Source: Candidatus Obscuribacterales bacterium
GTDB lineage: Bacteria > Cyanobacteriota > Vampirovibrionia > Obscuribacterales > Obscuribacteraceae
Assembly (NCBI GenBank): GCA_019752635.1
Contig: JAIELX010000003.1
Coordinates: 1-64,000, forward strand
Length of the DNA: 64,000 nt
Direction of reading: 5' to 3'
The notes below the pieces were generated by a model. That model did not search any database. It saw only the letters and a program-made list of their open reading frames with translations, and was not told the origin of the DNA. This document shows, piece by piece, positions 8,537 to 18,751 of this stretch. Numbering within the stretch: position 1 is the stretch's first letter; the number at the start of each line of letters is the position of its first letter. The position numbers and the translations under genes are program-made.

Positions 8537-10680
8537 GGGAGTGAGCACACGACAAGGGTTTTCGAGTCTTGCGGCACCGAGCCGAGTTCTGAGCGGGCCA
8601 TGGTTTGCACCTGCCAGGTGTCCAGCAGACCTGAAAGATCAATAATTTTGGCTCCGCACATAATCATGAAATCTGGAATTATCTTACCCGCATCGCCATA
8701 GGTGCTGTGTTCCTCGGCGAGCTCTCCGATCACCTTCTCTACTTCCGCGGCCGTACTTGCGCGCACAGCGCCGTTCTTGATTTTGAGTCTGATTACGCCG
8801 CGGCTGTCCATTACTCGCAACGTAGTATTTTTATTGCCGGCGAACGGGATGAACTTCTTCTCTTTCGTCTGGCAGCCCCAGACATCGAAGTAGTCGTTTG
8901 CGGCAAGAATGCGGGGCGGCTCTAGCTGATGCTTTATCGAAGAAGCTGCGAGTTTTGCTTTCTCATCGGCCGAGACAATGGCTGTACTTGCTGAATCAGA
9001 TGGCGAAGTCGCGCCGAAAGCGGTGGCGCGAATGACGTTGCTGCGCGGATCTATCTCAACGTGTATTTCTATGCTTGAAGGGTCTGCGCCCATGCGTGCA
9101 ACAGCGTTAAAGGCCTCCTCGCGGATGCGTATGAGGTCCTCTTGCTTTGGTTGGGGAATTTGACGTTCGATAGTTTCTCGCACCAAAGCTAGTGCGACGC
9201 CGATCGCGGAAATGACGTCCGCGTCTTTTGCCAGCGCGTGCTCCGCGCCGAGCTTCTCTGCCACGTAAGGTACGATTGCTGCCGCACCTCCGCCGCCGCC
9301 GATTAATGTAACCGAGTCTAAGTCTAGTTTGTATTCTTGTGCGAACTTTTTGACTACCGGTGTTACCTTGTCGTATGCGCTGTTTAAGACTTGCTCCGCA
9401 ATCTTTTCCGGCTGCGTTTTGCAGTGCTCTGCTAAAACATCAAATCCCCTCTGTACCAAATCTTTCTTGCCGAATGCGCAGTCCCCTTCAGGCACGTATC
9501 CGAGCAGGTTTGCCGCGCACGTCGTGGTCAAAGTCAGCTTGGCACCGTCGCTGGTGTCGATGGCGACGTAGTCGCTCGGATCACCTTCTTTTGGACTGAT
9601 GAGCGCAATCTTCGGTGCCTCCAGTCCTTCGGCGAAAGCGACATAGTGACGTCCGGCAATGTGCGCGCTGCGCGGACCAAGGTCTCTTACACCTGAATCG
9701 CTAACGCGAATCATTGAGCCTCCGGCGACTCCCAGAGTGTTCACATCCAGGGATCGCGCGTAAACTTTGTGTCCTCCGATTTCGGCATCTTTGACTAGCG
9801 CCTTGCCGTTTCTAATTACTGAGATATCCGTGCTGGTTCCGCCGACTTCAAGAAAGATGCCGTCTGAGATTCGCAAGTACATCATTGCTGCGGCAATTCC
9901 CGCAGCCGGACCGGACAAGCGGGTTAGAATGGGGCGCTGCCGCATTGCGTCGATGTCCATCACTCCGCCATCAGATCGCATGATCATCACCGGCGCTTTG
10001 ATGCCGGCCGATCTAACGCTGTCTTCCGTCATGTTTGCGGTTTCGATCATCTTCGGCAGCATTGCTGCATTGATTACCGCTGTTCTGGTCCGAACGCGCA
10101 GACCGTAAAGCTTGGTGACCTCTGAACCACATGTAGCAGTGTGACCAAGTCGACGCGCGATTTCGACAACTCGTTCCTCATTAACGGGCTCATCGACCCC
10201 GAAGGCCTCGCTAACAGCAATTGCCTTTGCGCCTGCGGTTGTTAGTGTTCTGAGGGCGTCTTGCACCGCTGCTTCTGTCGGCGGTTTGGTCGTATCAATA
10301 AAAACGAAGCTGGTTTGAAGAAACTTTCCTTTTGCCAGCTCAATTGATCCGATCTTCGTGGACATTTCGGCGAACCATCGGCTAGCTCCCTTGCCCATGC
10401 CAATGATGCCAACCGGTGCTACGTCCCCTTCCAGGAGCGCATTGGTGGCTTGAGTGGTGCTGTGGGCAATAAAGGTTACGCTCGATGGATCGACCTCGCC
10501 TTTGGCAAGCACCGCATGCAATGCGTCAATGATCCCTTTTGCTACACCTTCTGCGGCTGAGTGTGTCGTCGGTACTTTGGAGCGCGCGACCAACTGTAGA
10601 GTGTCTGCATTGATGGCCACTGCGTGTGTGAACGTACCGCCGACGTCGATGCCTATACGAAATGAAGCTGCTGAACTCAT
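8533..10680 (-). CDS. hydantoinase A / 5-oxoprolinase family protein
   Basis: 715 residues. The N-terminus FRIGIDVGGTFTHAVAI is the actin-like ATP-binding start of the hydantoinase/oxoprolinase family, followed by FIAHSTTQATNALLEG and the second phosphate-binding motif GGTSTDISVI (about 290). Family members couple ATP hydrolysis to opening of cyclic amides (5-oxoproline, hydantoins) or to acetone carboxylation. Most act with a HyuB-type partner, which is absent here. The C-terminal 200 residues have no assigned fold. The ATG at 10680 is chosen because it overlaps the upstream permease stop as ATGA and because IDVGGT then sits at the usual position; an upstream start at 10734 would read into the permease gene. 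Cytoplasmic; substrate unknown. Confidence 0.88.
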   Translation of the reverse strand: MSSAASFRIGIDVGGTFTHAVAINADTLQLVARSKVPTTHSAAEGVAKGIIDALHAVLAKGEVDPSSVTFIAHSTTQATNALLEGDVAPVGIIGMGKGASRWFAEMSTKIGSIELAKGKFLQTSFVFIDTTKPPTEAAVQDALRTLTTAGAKAIAVSEAFGVDEPVNEERVVEIARRLGHTATCGSEVTKLYGLRVRTRTAVINAAMLPKMIETANMTEDSVRSAGIKAPVMIMRSDGGVMDIDAMRQRPILTRLSGPAAGIAAAMMYLRISDGIFLEVGGTSTDISVIRNGKALVKDAEIGGHKVYARSLDVNTLGVAGGSMIRVSDSGVRDLGPRSAHIAGRHYVAFAEGLEAPKIALISPKEGDPSDYVAIDTSDGAKLTLTTTCAANLLGYVPEGDCAFGKKDLVQRGFDVLAEHCKTQPEKIAEQVLNSAYDKVTPVVKKFAQEYKLDLDSVTLIGGGGGAAAIVPYVAEKLGAEHALAKDADVISAIGVALALVRETIERQIPQPKQEDLIRIREEAFNAVARMGADPSSIEIHVEIDPRSNVIRATAFGATSPSDSASTAIVSADEKAKLAASSIKHQLEPPRILAANDYFDVWGCQTKEKKFIPFAGNKNTTLRVMDSRGVIRLKIKNGAVRASTAAEVEKVIGELAEEHSTYGDAGKIIPDFMIMCGAKIIDLSGLLDTWQVQTMARSELGSVPQDSKTLVVCSLP

Positions 10681-12077
10681 TTCGTATACCCCAGTATCAC
10701 GGCCAGCACCAATCCGCCGATTACCGCCAGCCAAGTGTAGAGAATAGTCTTACGAAGCAGCACCTGGGTATCGGTGCCCAGATAAGTTGCGATCCATACG
10801 TTGTGAGTGTTGGTCGGATCGCAGACACCTTGAAGTTGACCAACGGACAGAAGCATCGACATTGTTGCCGGACCGCCCAATGGTCCCTTGATCAATGCAA
10901 CCAATCCGCTGCCCATCCCCCACAAGCTAAGGGGACCACGGTACAGTGCCAGTGGTGCCAGAACAGTAAAAACCGCTACATATGCCAAGCCGGTTGTGGG
11001 AATAGCTGCCAGCAAAAGTGGTGCTATGGCCGCAGAAATGTTCTTGTGCATAACGGCATTGAGAAGCATCCCTATTCCCATCATAAGTATGACAGCAGGA
11101 ATTACTGACTGCGCACCTTCGATTATCGAACGGGTGAACATGTTGACGGAATCGCGGCGCCAGGCAACCAGTACACCAAATGTGATACCGGCAATGAAAG
11201 CTGAGATAATGTCCCACTTGCAAAACAACACAAGGGCAAGCGGAATGACGGGCGTTAAAAACGCTGCTGCCGGTAGCGTCTTCGCGTTGGAACGATGGCG
11301 CAATGCTGCGACAGCTATTAGTGCCGCCAGTGCAACGACCGCTCCAGTTAGTGATTCGGGCAACGGTCCGGGTGCTTGCTCCGCTTTCGTCGGAGTGAAC
11401 ATGCCGGATTGAACGGCGCTGAAACTCAGACCCGCTACTGCCAAAAGTGAGATTACGGCATATTTGATGTTCGATAGCTTGCGAAGCTCAATGGTGAGAA
11501 AGGCAATGATCACCGAAACAAGAATGGCCGAGAACGGTACCACGTAGGCAACTATGTCACCGCGAGGAATACCGAGTACATCCATGTACAGGGTCCAATT
11601 GGCCAGATTGAACATACCGCCCAAGCTAATGCCAAACAAAAACAAGCCGCCGGCCACCGGGGCGGATATTCCCAGAGAAAGCATCACTGGCAGTACTACT
11701 GTCCCAACCATAATTACGGCCCCCAGACCGCCAAGGGACGAGAATAGCAGCGCGGTCACCAACGTCATCAATAGTCCCAGCGCGTAAGGGCTATCACCGG
11801 AGAATTCTGCGACCCAGCGGACCATAGCTTTGGCTATTCCAAGTTTATTGATCAGCTCCGCCAGAATCGCACCGATCATGCTGGTTGTATATGCGTTGTG
11901 CAGCTTGGTTACACCACCGCTCACAACATCTTTGAGAATTTCAGTCGGCGGTATTTGTCCGATAGCGGCAATAATGACCGCCATTATCGGCAGTGCCAAC
12001 AGCGCCGAAATTCGGCGGCTGTACATAAGCGCCGCCATTATCAGGAAGACAACGAAACAGGCTATTCCTATTTCCAC
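10677..12077 (-). CDS. ion-transporter-superfamily permease (GntP/CitM-like)
   Basis: 466 residues and about 11-13 hydrophobic helices, from MEIGIACFVVFLIMAALMYS to a C-terminal helix LAVIGGLVLAVILGYTK. The organisation (N-terminal helices with SRRISALLALPIMA, a mid-protein cytoplasmic loop, then a second half) is that of the ion transporter superfamily, which moves organic acids such as gluconate, citrate or C4-dicarboxylates. It is the first gene of the operon with the hydantoinase-family gene, so uptake of that enzyme's substrate (a cyclic amide or carboxylate) is the simplest inference. The stop overlaps the next start by 4 nt. Family placement is by general pattern and is uncertain at subfamily level. 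Confidence 0.8.
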   Translation of the reverse strand: MEIGIACFVVFLIMAALMYSRRISALLALPIMAVIIAAIGQIPPTEILKDVVSGGVTKLHNAYTTSMIGAILAELINKLGIAKAMVRWVAEFSGDSPYALGLLMTLVTALLFSSLGGLGAVIMVGTVVLPVMLSLGISAPVAGGLFLFGISLGGMFNLANWTLYMDVLGIPRGDIVAYVVPFSAILVSVIIAFLTIELRKLSNIKYAVISLLAVAGLSFSAVQSGMFTPTKAEQAPGPLPESLTGAVVALAALIAVAALRHRSNAKTLPAAAFLTPVIPLALVLFCKWDIISAFIAGITFGVLVAWRRDSVNMFTRSIIEGAQSVIPAVILMMGIGMLLNAVMHKNISAAIAPLLLAAIPTTGLAYVAVFTVLAPLALYRGPLSLWGMGSGLVALIKGPLGGPATMSMLLSVGQLQGVCDPTNTHNVWIATYLGTDTQVLLRKTILYTWLAVIGGLVLAVILGYTK

Positions 12078-12227
12078 GAGTTTGTTTTCAGTGTCTTTCG
12101 TTCACGACCGGGACCGCACAGACAGTATAGCTGCATGTCATCCGACGCGCATTTTCTTCATGCGTGCCGGCACGAGCACTTTACGTGACTCTGTGTAAAC
12201 CGCCAATGGAGGGTGTGTACGCCGAAA

Positions 12228-12244
12228 CGCCCGAGCTCCGGGCG
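12228..12244 (-). terminator. possible weak intrinsic terminator after ftsY
   Basis: A 6-bp GC-rich stem CGCCCG/CGGGCG with a 5-nt loop begins 20 nt after the ftsY stop on the minus strand and is followed there by TTTCGG. The stem is strong but the T-run is short, so termination efficiency is uncertain. Confidence 0.45.
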
Positions 12245-12264
12245 GGTTGTTCGGATGTCAGGGC

Positions 12265-13308
12265 TTACTTCGAGAACAATGCTTCAACGAACATCTGGGG
12301 CTCGAAGTCACGCAAGTCGTCGATTTTTTCGCCCAGTCCGACAAGCTTCACCGGCAATTTTAAATCGCGCGCTATGCTGAAGACGATGCCGCCTTTGGCG
12401 CTGCCATCCAGCTTTGTTAGAATGACGCCGGTTAGGTTGCAAGTCTCTGCGAATACTTTGGCTTGTTGAAGGCCGTTTTGTCCTACAGACGCATCGACGA
12501 CGAGCAATACGTCAAGAGCGCAGTCGCTTCCGTTTTTCTCGATGATTTGGCGAATCTTTTTCAGTTCGGCCATTAGATTGTTCTTGTTGTGCAATCTACC
12601 GGCTGTGTCTATTACGAGAACGTCGTACTTCTCGCTGCGCGCGCGTTCGATAGATTTGAAAACTACCGCGCCCGGGTCGGTACCATCAGGCAGCCTGACG
12701 ATGTCTACACCTGCGCGCTCGGCCCAGATTTCCAATTGTGTCTCTGCTGCGGCGCGGAATGTATCGCCTGCTCCTAGCAAAACTTTCTTGCCTTCGTTCT
12801 TCAGACGCGCGCACAACTTGCCAATGCTAGTCGTTTTGCCGGTTCCGTTGACGCCTACCACTAGAATGATCGACAGCTGATCTTCTTTGATGTTTAGGGC
12901 ATTGCCCGGTGCGCTATCCAGAATCGTCTTGAATTCGCGCTGCAGAAATTTCTCAACGTCGCTATGGCTCCAAGCCTTGGACAGTGCTTCCTTGCGCATG
13001 TGCGACACTAGCAACTCAGCGGTCGATGCGCCGACATCAGCGCGAATCAGTTTTTCTTCGACGTCATCGAGATAATCCTGATTCACCGTGCGCGGTGGCT
13101 CCGCTTTCTTCATGGCGATCATCGGCTTCTTGGCCGCCGATATCGCAGCCGGTGTTTTCTGTACTTGTTCCGGCTGGGCGCCTTCGGACCCTTCTTCGCC
13201 TTCTACAATGGAATCCACCAGCGCCGACTTGGTGCGACCAAGCGCCGACTTGAATTTGGAAAGGGTCGAGCCCCAGAAGCCTCTCTTCGTTTCATCTTCG
13301 TCAGACAT
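12265..13308 (-). CDS. ftsY: signal recognition particle receptor FtsY
   Basis: 347 residues. FtsY is the SRP receptor GTPase that docks ribosome-nascent-chain complexes at the membrane. The NG domain (about 70-347) shows GVNGTGKTT (G1), [11 protein letters not shown] (G2), [13 protein letters not shown] (G3), [10 protein letters not shown] (G4) and the closing [14 protein letters not shown]. The N-terminal acidic A domain (residues 1-70) is short. GGGAGA lies 6 nt upstream of the ATG. It starts 10 nt after nusB in the same direction, an order common in cyanobacteria. Confidence 0.97.
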   Translation of the reverse strand: MSDEDETKRGFWGSTLSKFKSALGRTKSALVDSIVEGEEGSEGAQPEQVQKTPAAISAAKKPMIAMKKAEPPRTVNQDYLDDVEEKLIRADVGASTAELLVSHMRKEALSKAWSHSDVEKFLQREFKTILDSAPGNALNIKEDQLSIILVVGVNGTGKTTSIGKLCARLKNEGKKVLLGAGDTFRAAAETQLEIWAERAGVDIVRLPDGTDPGAVVFKSIERARSEKYDVLVIDTAGRLHNKNNLMAELKKIRQIIEKNGSDCALDVLLVVDASVGQNGLQQAKVFAETCNLTGVILTKLDGSAKGGIVFSIARDLKLPVKLVGLGEKIDDLRDFEPQMFVEALFSK

Positions 13309-13318
13309 TGTTGTCTCC

Positions 13319-14110
13319 CTAATGTACTCTCGATTCGTCCGCTACTTCTGGTTCCGGCTCCCTTAGCGGATCGGGAAACTCGCCGGTTGATCTGAATTGT
13401 CTGGCACCAGGAGCGACATCCGACAAAATGCCGTTGATAAATTTGGCCGCTCGGTCGTCTGCAAAGCGATGTGCGAGTTCGACTGCTTCACTGATGGCGA
13501 CGTTCACCGGGATGTCATTCATGTAAAAAGCCTCGGTCAAGGCTAATCGCAAAATGTCACGGTCGATGCTGACCATTCGGTCGAACCGCCACTTGGTCTT
13601 TAATTTTGACAGGAAGTCGTCGATTTGTTCACGCTTGTCGAAGAATTCCTCGACCAGCCTAATGACAAAGTGTCGAATCTCTTCCGCATGGGGACGTTTG
13701 AGCATTGAATGCGATGTTTTGTTGCAGTGAGCACACAAAAAGTCGGTGGCGGATTGATCGGACGCCAAGGCCATTTCGGGAATGTCGAGAGCTTCTGAAA
13801 TCAACTGTACCGCTTGCTCCAATTGGGCAAGTTGTTCGCGCAGTTGCTGCGTTGTCATCGTAACCGACGCAATTTCGGTAGTCTGAAACTTGTTGTCCGG
13901 ATGTTCAAGTTCGATTTCGCCGACCGCATTTCTAGTCTTCATGATCTCGGCGTTAGCATCGGACAGACATTGCTTGGCGTGATCCGTAAGCATTTGTACG
14001 GACTTAGAAAGTAGTTGGTCGAAGTCTACCTTATCCAACTTGCCCTTGTCCTTGGGTAGTTGAGGCAGAATTATGACCGCTATCTCTCTTGCTATGCGGC
14101 GCGCGCTCAT
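13319..14110 (-). CDS. nusB: transcription antitermination protein NusB
   Basis: 263 residues, much longer than the 140 or so of typical NusB. The N-terminus MSARRIAREIAVIILPQLPK matches the cyanobacterial type. A long insert follows (about residues 25-150, with a coiled-coil-like stretch and a CAHC pair), then the conserved helical core: RLVEEFFDKREQIDDFL, MVSIDRDILRLALTEAF, IPVNVAISEAVELAHRFADD and KFINGILSDVA. NusB binds boxA RNA with NusE in rRNA antitermination. AGGAG lies 9 nt upstream of the ATG. It forms an operon with ftsY. Confidence 0.95.
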   Translation of the reverse strand: MSARRIAREIAVIILPQLPKDKGKLDKVDFDQLLSKSVQMLTDHAKQCLSDANAEIMKTRNAVGEIELEHPDNKFQTTEIASVTMTTQQLREQLAQLEQAVQLISEALDIPEMALASDQSATDFLCAHCNKTSHSMLKRPHAEEIRHFVIRLVEEFFDKREQIDDFLSKLKTKWRFDRMVSIDRDILRLALTEAFYMNDIPVNVAISEAVELAHRFADDRAAKFINGILSDVAPGARQFRSTGEFPDPLREPEPEVADESRVH

Positions 14111-14265
14111 TGATCTCGCTCCTGTGCGATGTGCGTTGCTTACACGAGGACCGTGGCCTGCGTGGCTGTCTGTGTAGCAAGTCGTTGGTATCCGTCACTG
14201 CTAATAGTATGACGGCGGTTCAACATGTTACCATGACAAGATGCTTGAGAGCGGAGATTGCAACA

Positions 14266-14832
14266 GTGCGCATTACTGGCGGAGAAGTACGCGGAAGGCG
14301 TGTTTCCGGACCCGAGGGGCTTGAAGTCCGTCCCACAGCTTCCAAAGTGAGGCAGGCTTTCTTTAACATTCTGGGGGCGCATCTTAAAGGATGTCGCTTC
14401 CTTGACCTGTGTGCCGGCTCGGGATTGATGGGCATTGAGGCCCTCAGTCGTGGCGCCGGCAGCCTTGTCTCCGTTGATGAAAAGCGCAAAATAGTACGGG
14501 CAATTGAGCTCAGTCTCATACAGCTTGACTTGAAGGGCCGGGTCATTTGCGCTGATCTGGGCGATGCGCTGGCGTCGTTTTCACCGGACAGCTTCGATGT
14601 CATCTTCGCGGATCCGCCTTACAAAGCCAATTTGGGGCGCAACATCGTGCAGTTGACCGCCAAACATAATCTGCTGTCCGCGCATGGTGTTCTTGTCATC
14701 GAACACCTTAAGACCCTTCCTCCGCCAGAGGCTGCGGGAAACTTGAGACTTGTCGATCAGCGCCACTACGGCCAGACCACTTTGAGTTTCTACCGCCTGC
14801 AGCAAGAGTCACCCGAATCAGAAATCGTTTAG
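14266..14832 (+). CDS. rsmD: 16S rRNA (guanine966-N2)-methyltransferase RsmD
   Basis: 188 residues from a GTG start, the usual RsmD length. The family N-terminus (V/M)RITGGEVRGRRV sits exactly at the GTG, which is preceded by GGAG at 9 nt; upstream in-frame ATGs at 14209 and 14233 would add atypical residues. SAM-binding motif I is FLDLCAGSGLMGIEALSRGA, and the catalytic NPPY-type motif reads ADPPY. RsmD methylates G966 of 16S rRNA in the assembled 30S subunit. It ends 5 nt before the converging HD-protein gene and is divergent from nusB. Confidence 0.95.
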   Translation: MRITGGEVRGRRVSGPEGLEVRPTASKVRQAFFNILGAHLKGCRFLDLCAGSGLMGIEALSRGAGSLVSVDEKRKIVRAIELSLIQLDLKGRVICADLGDALASFSPDSFDVIFADPPYKANLGRNIVQLTAKHNLLSAHGVLVIEHLKTLPPPEAAGNLRLVDQRHYGQTTLSFYRLQQESPESEIV

Positions 14833-14837
14833 TGAAC

Positions 14838-17129
14838 CTACTTATCGGAGACGACTTCTTCGCGAGTGGTTGTCACCGGGTCCAGTTTCTGGTCTGCTTT
14901 GACCACGTCTTCGTCCGGTCCACCGCAACATGATGCTTCTTCGATCGCTGCGCTGATTTTCGATTGGGGCTGTGCACCGTTGTCTGTCGTTGGTACTGCT
15001 TGCGGTGCGGCGGAGACGCTGCCATCTGCAGCTGCAGGCAGTGCCGCTGCCTGAAAAGCTCCTGGTGCGGGGGCGATTGGCATACGGCCGGTCGTCGTTG
15101 AAGGATATTTTAAGCGGTCATGGTGCAAGGTGCGCCAGACGCGCAAGAATCCGTGCTTGACGCGCTCAAGCTCTTCGATTGTCAACGTCGATTGATTGAA
15201 TTGCTCGTCTTCCCATCGGGCCTTAAACACTCGGGCAATCGCTTCTTCAACTTCTTCCTGGCTCGGATCTTTCATGCTGTGCGTGACGGCCTCAGAAACA
15301 TCGGCAAGCATCACTATGGCGCTTTCCTTTGTCTGTGGCTTGGGACCGGGGTAGCGGTAATCGATTTGGCGAACATTATCGGAGCCGTCACGCAAACAAG
15401 CTTTGTGATAGAAATAGGCCATGACAGTGGTCCCCTGGTGTTCAGGGATGAACGCTTGCACAGCTTTGGGGAGACCGTACTTTTGCGCTAGAGCCAGGCC
15501 GTTGGTAACGTGGGCCAGCACTTTGGCTCGGGACTCTTCCGGCGCAATGAAATCATGCGGATTCTTGTCGCCCAGTTGATTCTCGATGAAGAATCGAGGC
15601 GTCACCATCTTGCCTATGTCGTGATACATGGCGCCGGTGCGTACGAGGCTCACGTCCGCTCCGATGGCTCGGGCTCCGCCTTCCGCGAGGTTGGCCACCG
15701 CCAGGGAATGTTGATAGGTGCCTGGTGCGTTCTCTTCCAATTGCCGCATTAAGGGCTGATCCGGTTCGGCCAGTTCGGCAATTCTGTAGGGCGTGAGAAT
15801 GCCGAAAATACTCTCGAGAAAAGGCAAGCAGCCTATGGCGAGGACGGAAGAGAACAGTCCGCCGGCTACTTCCAACGGAAGGTCTACAGCGAAGTTTATC
15901 GTGGTGCCCTTGCTCAGACCGCAGGCGACTGCGATTAGATAGCCGAACATTTGCACGAAGCCGATCAGGAAACCGGTCAGCATCAGGTCCTTTCTGCGCT
16001 TTACGCGCATGACGAGAGTGACTGCCGCCGCCAATGAAAGCGCCACCAAATGCGCACCGGTCACAAACTCGGAGACGCTAAGAAACAGCGCTATTAATGC
16101 CACTATCACAGCTGTAACGCGCTTGCCGTAAGTCAAAGAGAGTGTGAGAGTCGCTGCGGGAAGCGGTATGAACTGTGGAATATCAGAACCGAAAGGCGAG
16201 GCGGCGATCGCACAAACTACTATGCCGACAGTAGACATCATTGCTAACGCAGACGGTGAGAAGAACAACTTTGGTGCGTACTGGTGAAGGAAAATGCCCA
16301 CTAAGCCGAAGGCCGCACTCAGCGCTACGGCAATCAAAGTGGCAAGGTTGGGATCCCTCATGTTCGTGATGCCTGCGGCATGAAGTGTCTCCAGGTTTTC
16401 CCTGGTGATGGTGTCACCGCGCACCACAATTAGTTGACCGACCTCAATCTGGCGCATGACCGGTTTCACAGCAGCAACTGCGGCCTGCAGCGCTTTCTCC
16501 GTGGCCGTCTGATCCATGGAAACGTTTGGACCCAGTGCACCTAGCAACAAAGAGGCCGTAGCCGAGCGTTTCTTCTCATCCCAATTGTCCGGGAGGAATT
16601 CAACAAGTTGCAATCGCCATTGATTTCGATCGTCGTAGGGATGCAAATCGATGCGATTGACGAAACGTTCGGCCGTGGAAGTTACTTCGCTGCGGAATTG
16701 AGCGAAGTCCGGGCAATGAGCCGCCAGGTATTGGCTCGCCGCCGCTAGATCAGCGCTTGTTGCATCCGTGGACTTCGGGACTGTTTCGCCCTTTTGAATT
16801 CTTCCAATTAAGTCAAGCCGCGCATCTATGTTGTTCAGTATCGCGCGAACTCTTTCAGGATCGCGTGTTACGACCGGGCGAATCTCCAGCGCCGCGCCTT
16901 CCCGCGCTTTCGTTGTTGCTTTCTCGTCCACTACAGACGATATTCTTAAAGCGCGTAGATCAGATTCAGCCTGGTCTCCGACTTTTATAGAATGTCCGAA
17001 AAAGTGGGGACCGCAAAGAACGAACAGCAAAATGACGAAGCTCAGACTTACTACAATGCACCAGCCTACGATGCCGAATACCGAGTTAGCGGTACCGGGA
17101 GGCTTTGCCTGAGTATCGGTTGCAGTCAT
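14838..17129 (-). CDS. 7TM-HD phosphohydrolase, PgpH-like (cyclic-di-AMP phosphodiesterase family)
   Basis: 763 residues. The domain order fits the 7TMR-HD/PgpH (YqfF) family: an N-terminal membrane helix (about 25-45), a large extracytoplasmic domain (about 55-280), seven membrane helices (about 285-465) and a cytoplasmic HD domain (about 480-680). The HD motif is MYHDIGKM, with upstream H in GTYQHSLAVANLAE and a downstream EHQGT. PgpH proteins hydrolyse cyclic-di-AMP. The C-terminal tail (about 690-763) is disordered, with a CCGG motif. The start is set at ATG 17129, one codon inside a possible TTG. No diadenylate cyclase is in the window. Confidence 0.93.
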   Translation of the reverse strand: MTATDTQAKPPGTANSVFGIVGWCIVVSLSFVILLFVLCGPHFFGHSIKVGDQAESDLRALRISSVVDEKATTKAREGAALEIRPVVTRDPERVRAILNNIDARLDLIGRIQKGETVPKSTDATSADLAAASQYLAAHCPDFAQFRSEVTSTAERFVNRIDLHPYDDRNQWRLQLVEFLPDNWDEKKRSATASLLLGALGPNVSMDQTATEKALQAAVAAVKPVMRQIEVGQLIVVRGDTITRENLETLHAAGITNMRDPNLATLIAVALSAAFGLVGIFLHQYAPKLFFSPSALAMMSTVGIVVCAIAASPFGSDIPQFIPLPAATLTLSLTYGKRVTAVIVALIALFLSVSEFVTGAHLVALSLAAAVTLVMRVKRRKDLMLTGFLIGFVQMFGYLIAVACGLSKGTTINFAVDLPLEVAGGLFSSVLAIGCLPFLESIFGILTPYRIAELAEPDQPLMRQLEENAPGTYQHSLAVANLAEGGARAIGADVSLVRTGAMYHDIGKMVTPRFFIENQLGDKNPHDFIAPEESRAKVLAHVTNGLALAQKYGLPKAVQAFIPEHQGTTVMAYFYHKACLRDGSDNVRQIDYRYPGPKPQTKESAIVMLADVSEAVTHSMKDPSQEEVEEAIARVFKARWEDEQFNQSTLTIEELERVKHGFLRVWRTLHHDRLKYPSTTTGRMPIAPAPGAFQAAALPAAADGSVSAAPQAVPTTDNGAQPQSKISAAIEEASCCGGPDEDVVKADQKLDPVTTTREEVVSDK

Positions 17130-17412
17130 CAATCCCAGTAGTTACAAGCATTGGCTCAGTCGGGATAACACACATAGTACCCTTTAAATTGATTAGCGTA
17201 ACTCGTGCATTTCTTTTTTAGTCGCACGGCGGATATCGCTTGAAGCTCTTCGCCTAGCCGCGGTCTACTCCCGGTTCAGGGCGTAAGGGCTTGTTTGGCT
17301 TGAGCTTGAGTCGTATAAGTGCTTATTTTGGCTCAAAAACATGATCATCGAAGTGAAGTCGAAGTGCTCCCGACCTCGGTCCTAGCTTGTTTGTTAGGGA
17401 TTGCCGGATGGC

Positions 17413-18477
17413 TTACGGAGCAAAGGTCATCGGTTCCAGCGGCTCGTCGTCGGGAGCATTCAGAACGCTTTTGACTATATAAATAGACTTGTTTTGCGAC
17501 TCGTGGTACGTACGGACGTTGATCTCGGCAAGCAGGCCCATAAAGATGAATTGGACGCCGAGCAGGAAGCACATCGCAATCAGGACGGGCAGTGGTGTCT
17601 CAATGAATGAGGTGGCATAGAAAAGCTTCAAAACCACCATCCAGCTGAAAGCCAGTAGTCCGGCTGCGAGCGATGCTAGACCCATGCCACCGAAAATGTG
17701 GATCGGCTTGGTCGCATAAGATGAAAGAAACTTTACCAGGATAAGGTCAAGCACTACTTTTACAGTACGGGAAAGTCCGTATTTGGATTGACCGAACTGG
17801 CGAGCATGATGAACCACTGGAATTTCAGTCACCTTGGCGCCCATCCAGCTTGCGTATATAGGAACGAAGCGGTGCATCTCGCCGTAGAGGCGGACATCCT
17901 TGATGACTTCCCTGCGATACGCTTTGAGGGAGCAACCGTAGTCATGTAGACGGACTCCGCTTATTACCGAGATTATCTTATTTGCGGTCCACGAAGGAAT
18001 CAGACGGGTGAAGAGCTCATCCTGTCTATCCTTGCGCCATCCGCTGACCACGTCGAAGCCCTGGTCGAGTTTTTGAAGCAGATTGATGATGTCGCTCGGG
18101 TCGTTTTGCAGGTCGGCGTCCATCGGAATAATTATCTCGCCGGTGGCGTAGTCGATGCCGGCCGATAGGGCGGCCGTTTGACCGAAGTTACGAACGAATC
18201 GCACGCAGCGAACGCGCTGGTCTTGTGCGGCAATGTCCTGTAGAAGTTCCCAGGAACGATCTTTTGAGCCGTCGTCTATTAAGATTAGCTCCCAGCTTCG
18301 GCCGAGTTTGCCAAGTGACTCGACCAGCTTCTGGTAGAGGTGAGGCAAGCTCTCCTCTTCGTTGTAAACGGGTATGACAACCGACAGCTCGGGGCTGACG
18401 CGCGCCGACTGTTGTGTCTTCTGCTCAGCTGAGCGGCTGAAGGTTGCGGTATTTCGGGGGAGAGTCTGGGATTTCAT
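17413..18477 (-). CDS. polyprenyl-phosphate glycosyltransferase (GT2, GtrB/ArnC/DPM1-like)
   Basis: 354 residues. A GT2 catalytic domain (about 30-265) has the N-terminal LSVVIPVYNEEESLPHLY, LILIDDGSKDRSWELL and the metal-binding DADLQNDP. Two C-terminal membrane helices (about 270-335) follow, as in enzymes that transfer a sugar from a nucleotide donor to undecaprenyl phosphate at the inner membrane. The ATG at 18477 is chosen; the frame is open upstream for another 94 codons, but that part is not protein-like and would approach the divergent ruvB start. Sugar and pathway are not readable; neighbours are housekeeping genes. Confidence 0.92.
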   Translation of the reverse strand: MKSQTLPRNTATFSRSAEQKTQQSARVSPELSVVIPVYNEEESLPHLYQKLVESLGKLGRSWELILIDDGSKDRSWELLQDIAAQDQRVRCVRFVRNFGQTAALSAGIDYATGEIIIPMDADLQNDPSDIINLLQKLDQGFDVVSGWRKDRQDELFTRLIPSWTANKIISVISGVRLHDYGCSLKAYRREVIKDVRLYGEMHRFVPIYASWMGAKVTEIPVVHHARQFGQSKYGLSRTVKVVLDLILVKFLSSYATKPIHIFGGMGLASLAAGLLAFSWMVVLKLFYATSFIETPLPVLIAMCFLLGVQFIFMGLLAEINVRTYHESQNKSIYIVKSVLNAPDDEPLEPMTFAP

Positions 18478-18751
18478 GATGCCGATTATAAGCTGGCAAG
18501 CAGAAACTGTTCCTTGAGTTCTTTTCAGCTTCTGAACTTCTCGTTGTCCGCGGGGCGTAAGAGTCCCGTCCTTAATGACATCCGCGACTTTTCTCCCCGC
18601 ACCGCTCCCTTCAAATAACAAATTGCATCTTCCGTTTAACAAAATTTGCAACGCGATCACCGGTGCAGATGGTCTAATTATGTTTACTTCCGCCCGATGG
18701 CTGCCTCTGAAGCTATTTGAAAGCGAGCGTAATTTTGCTCGGGATTCTGTT

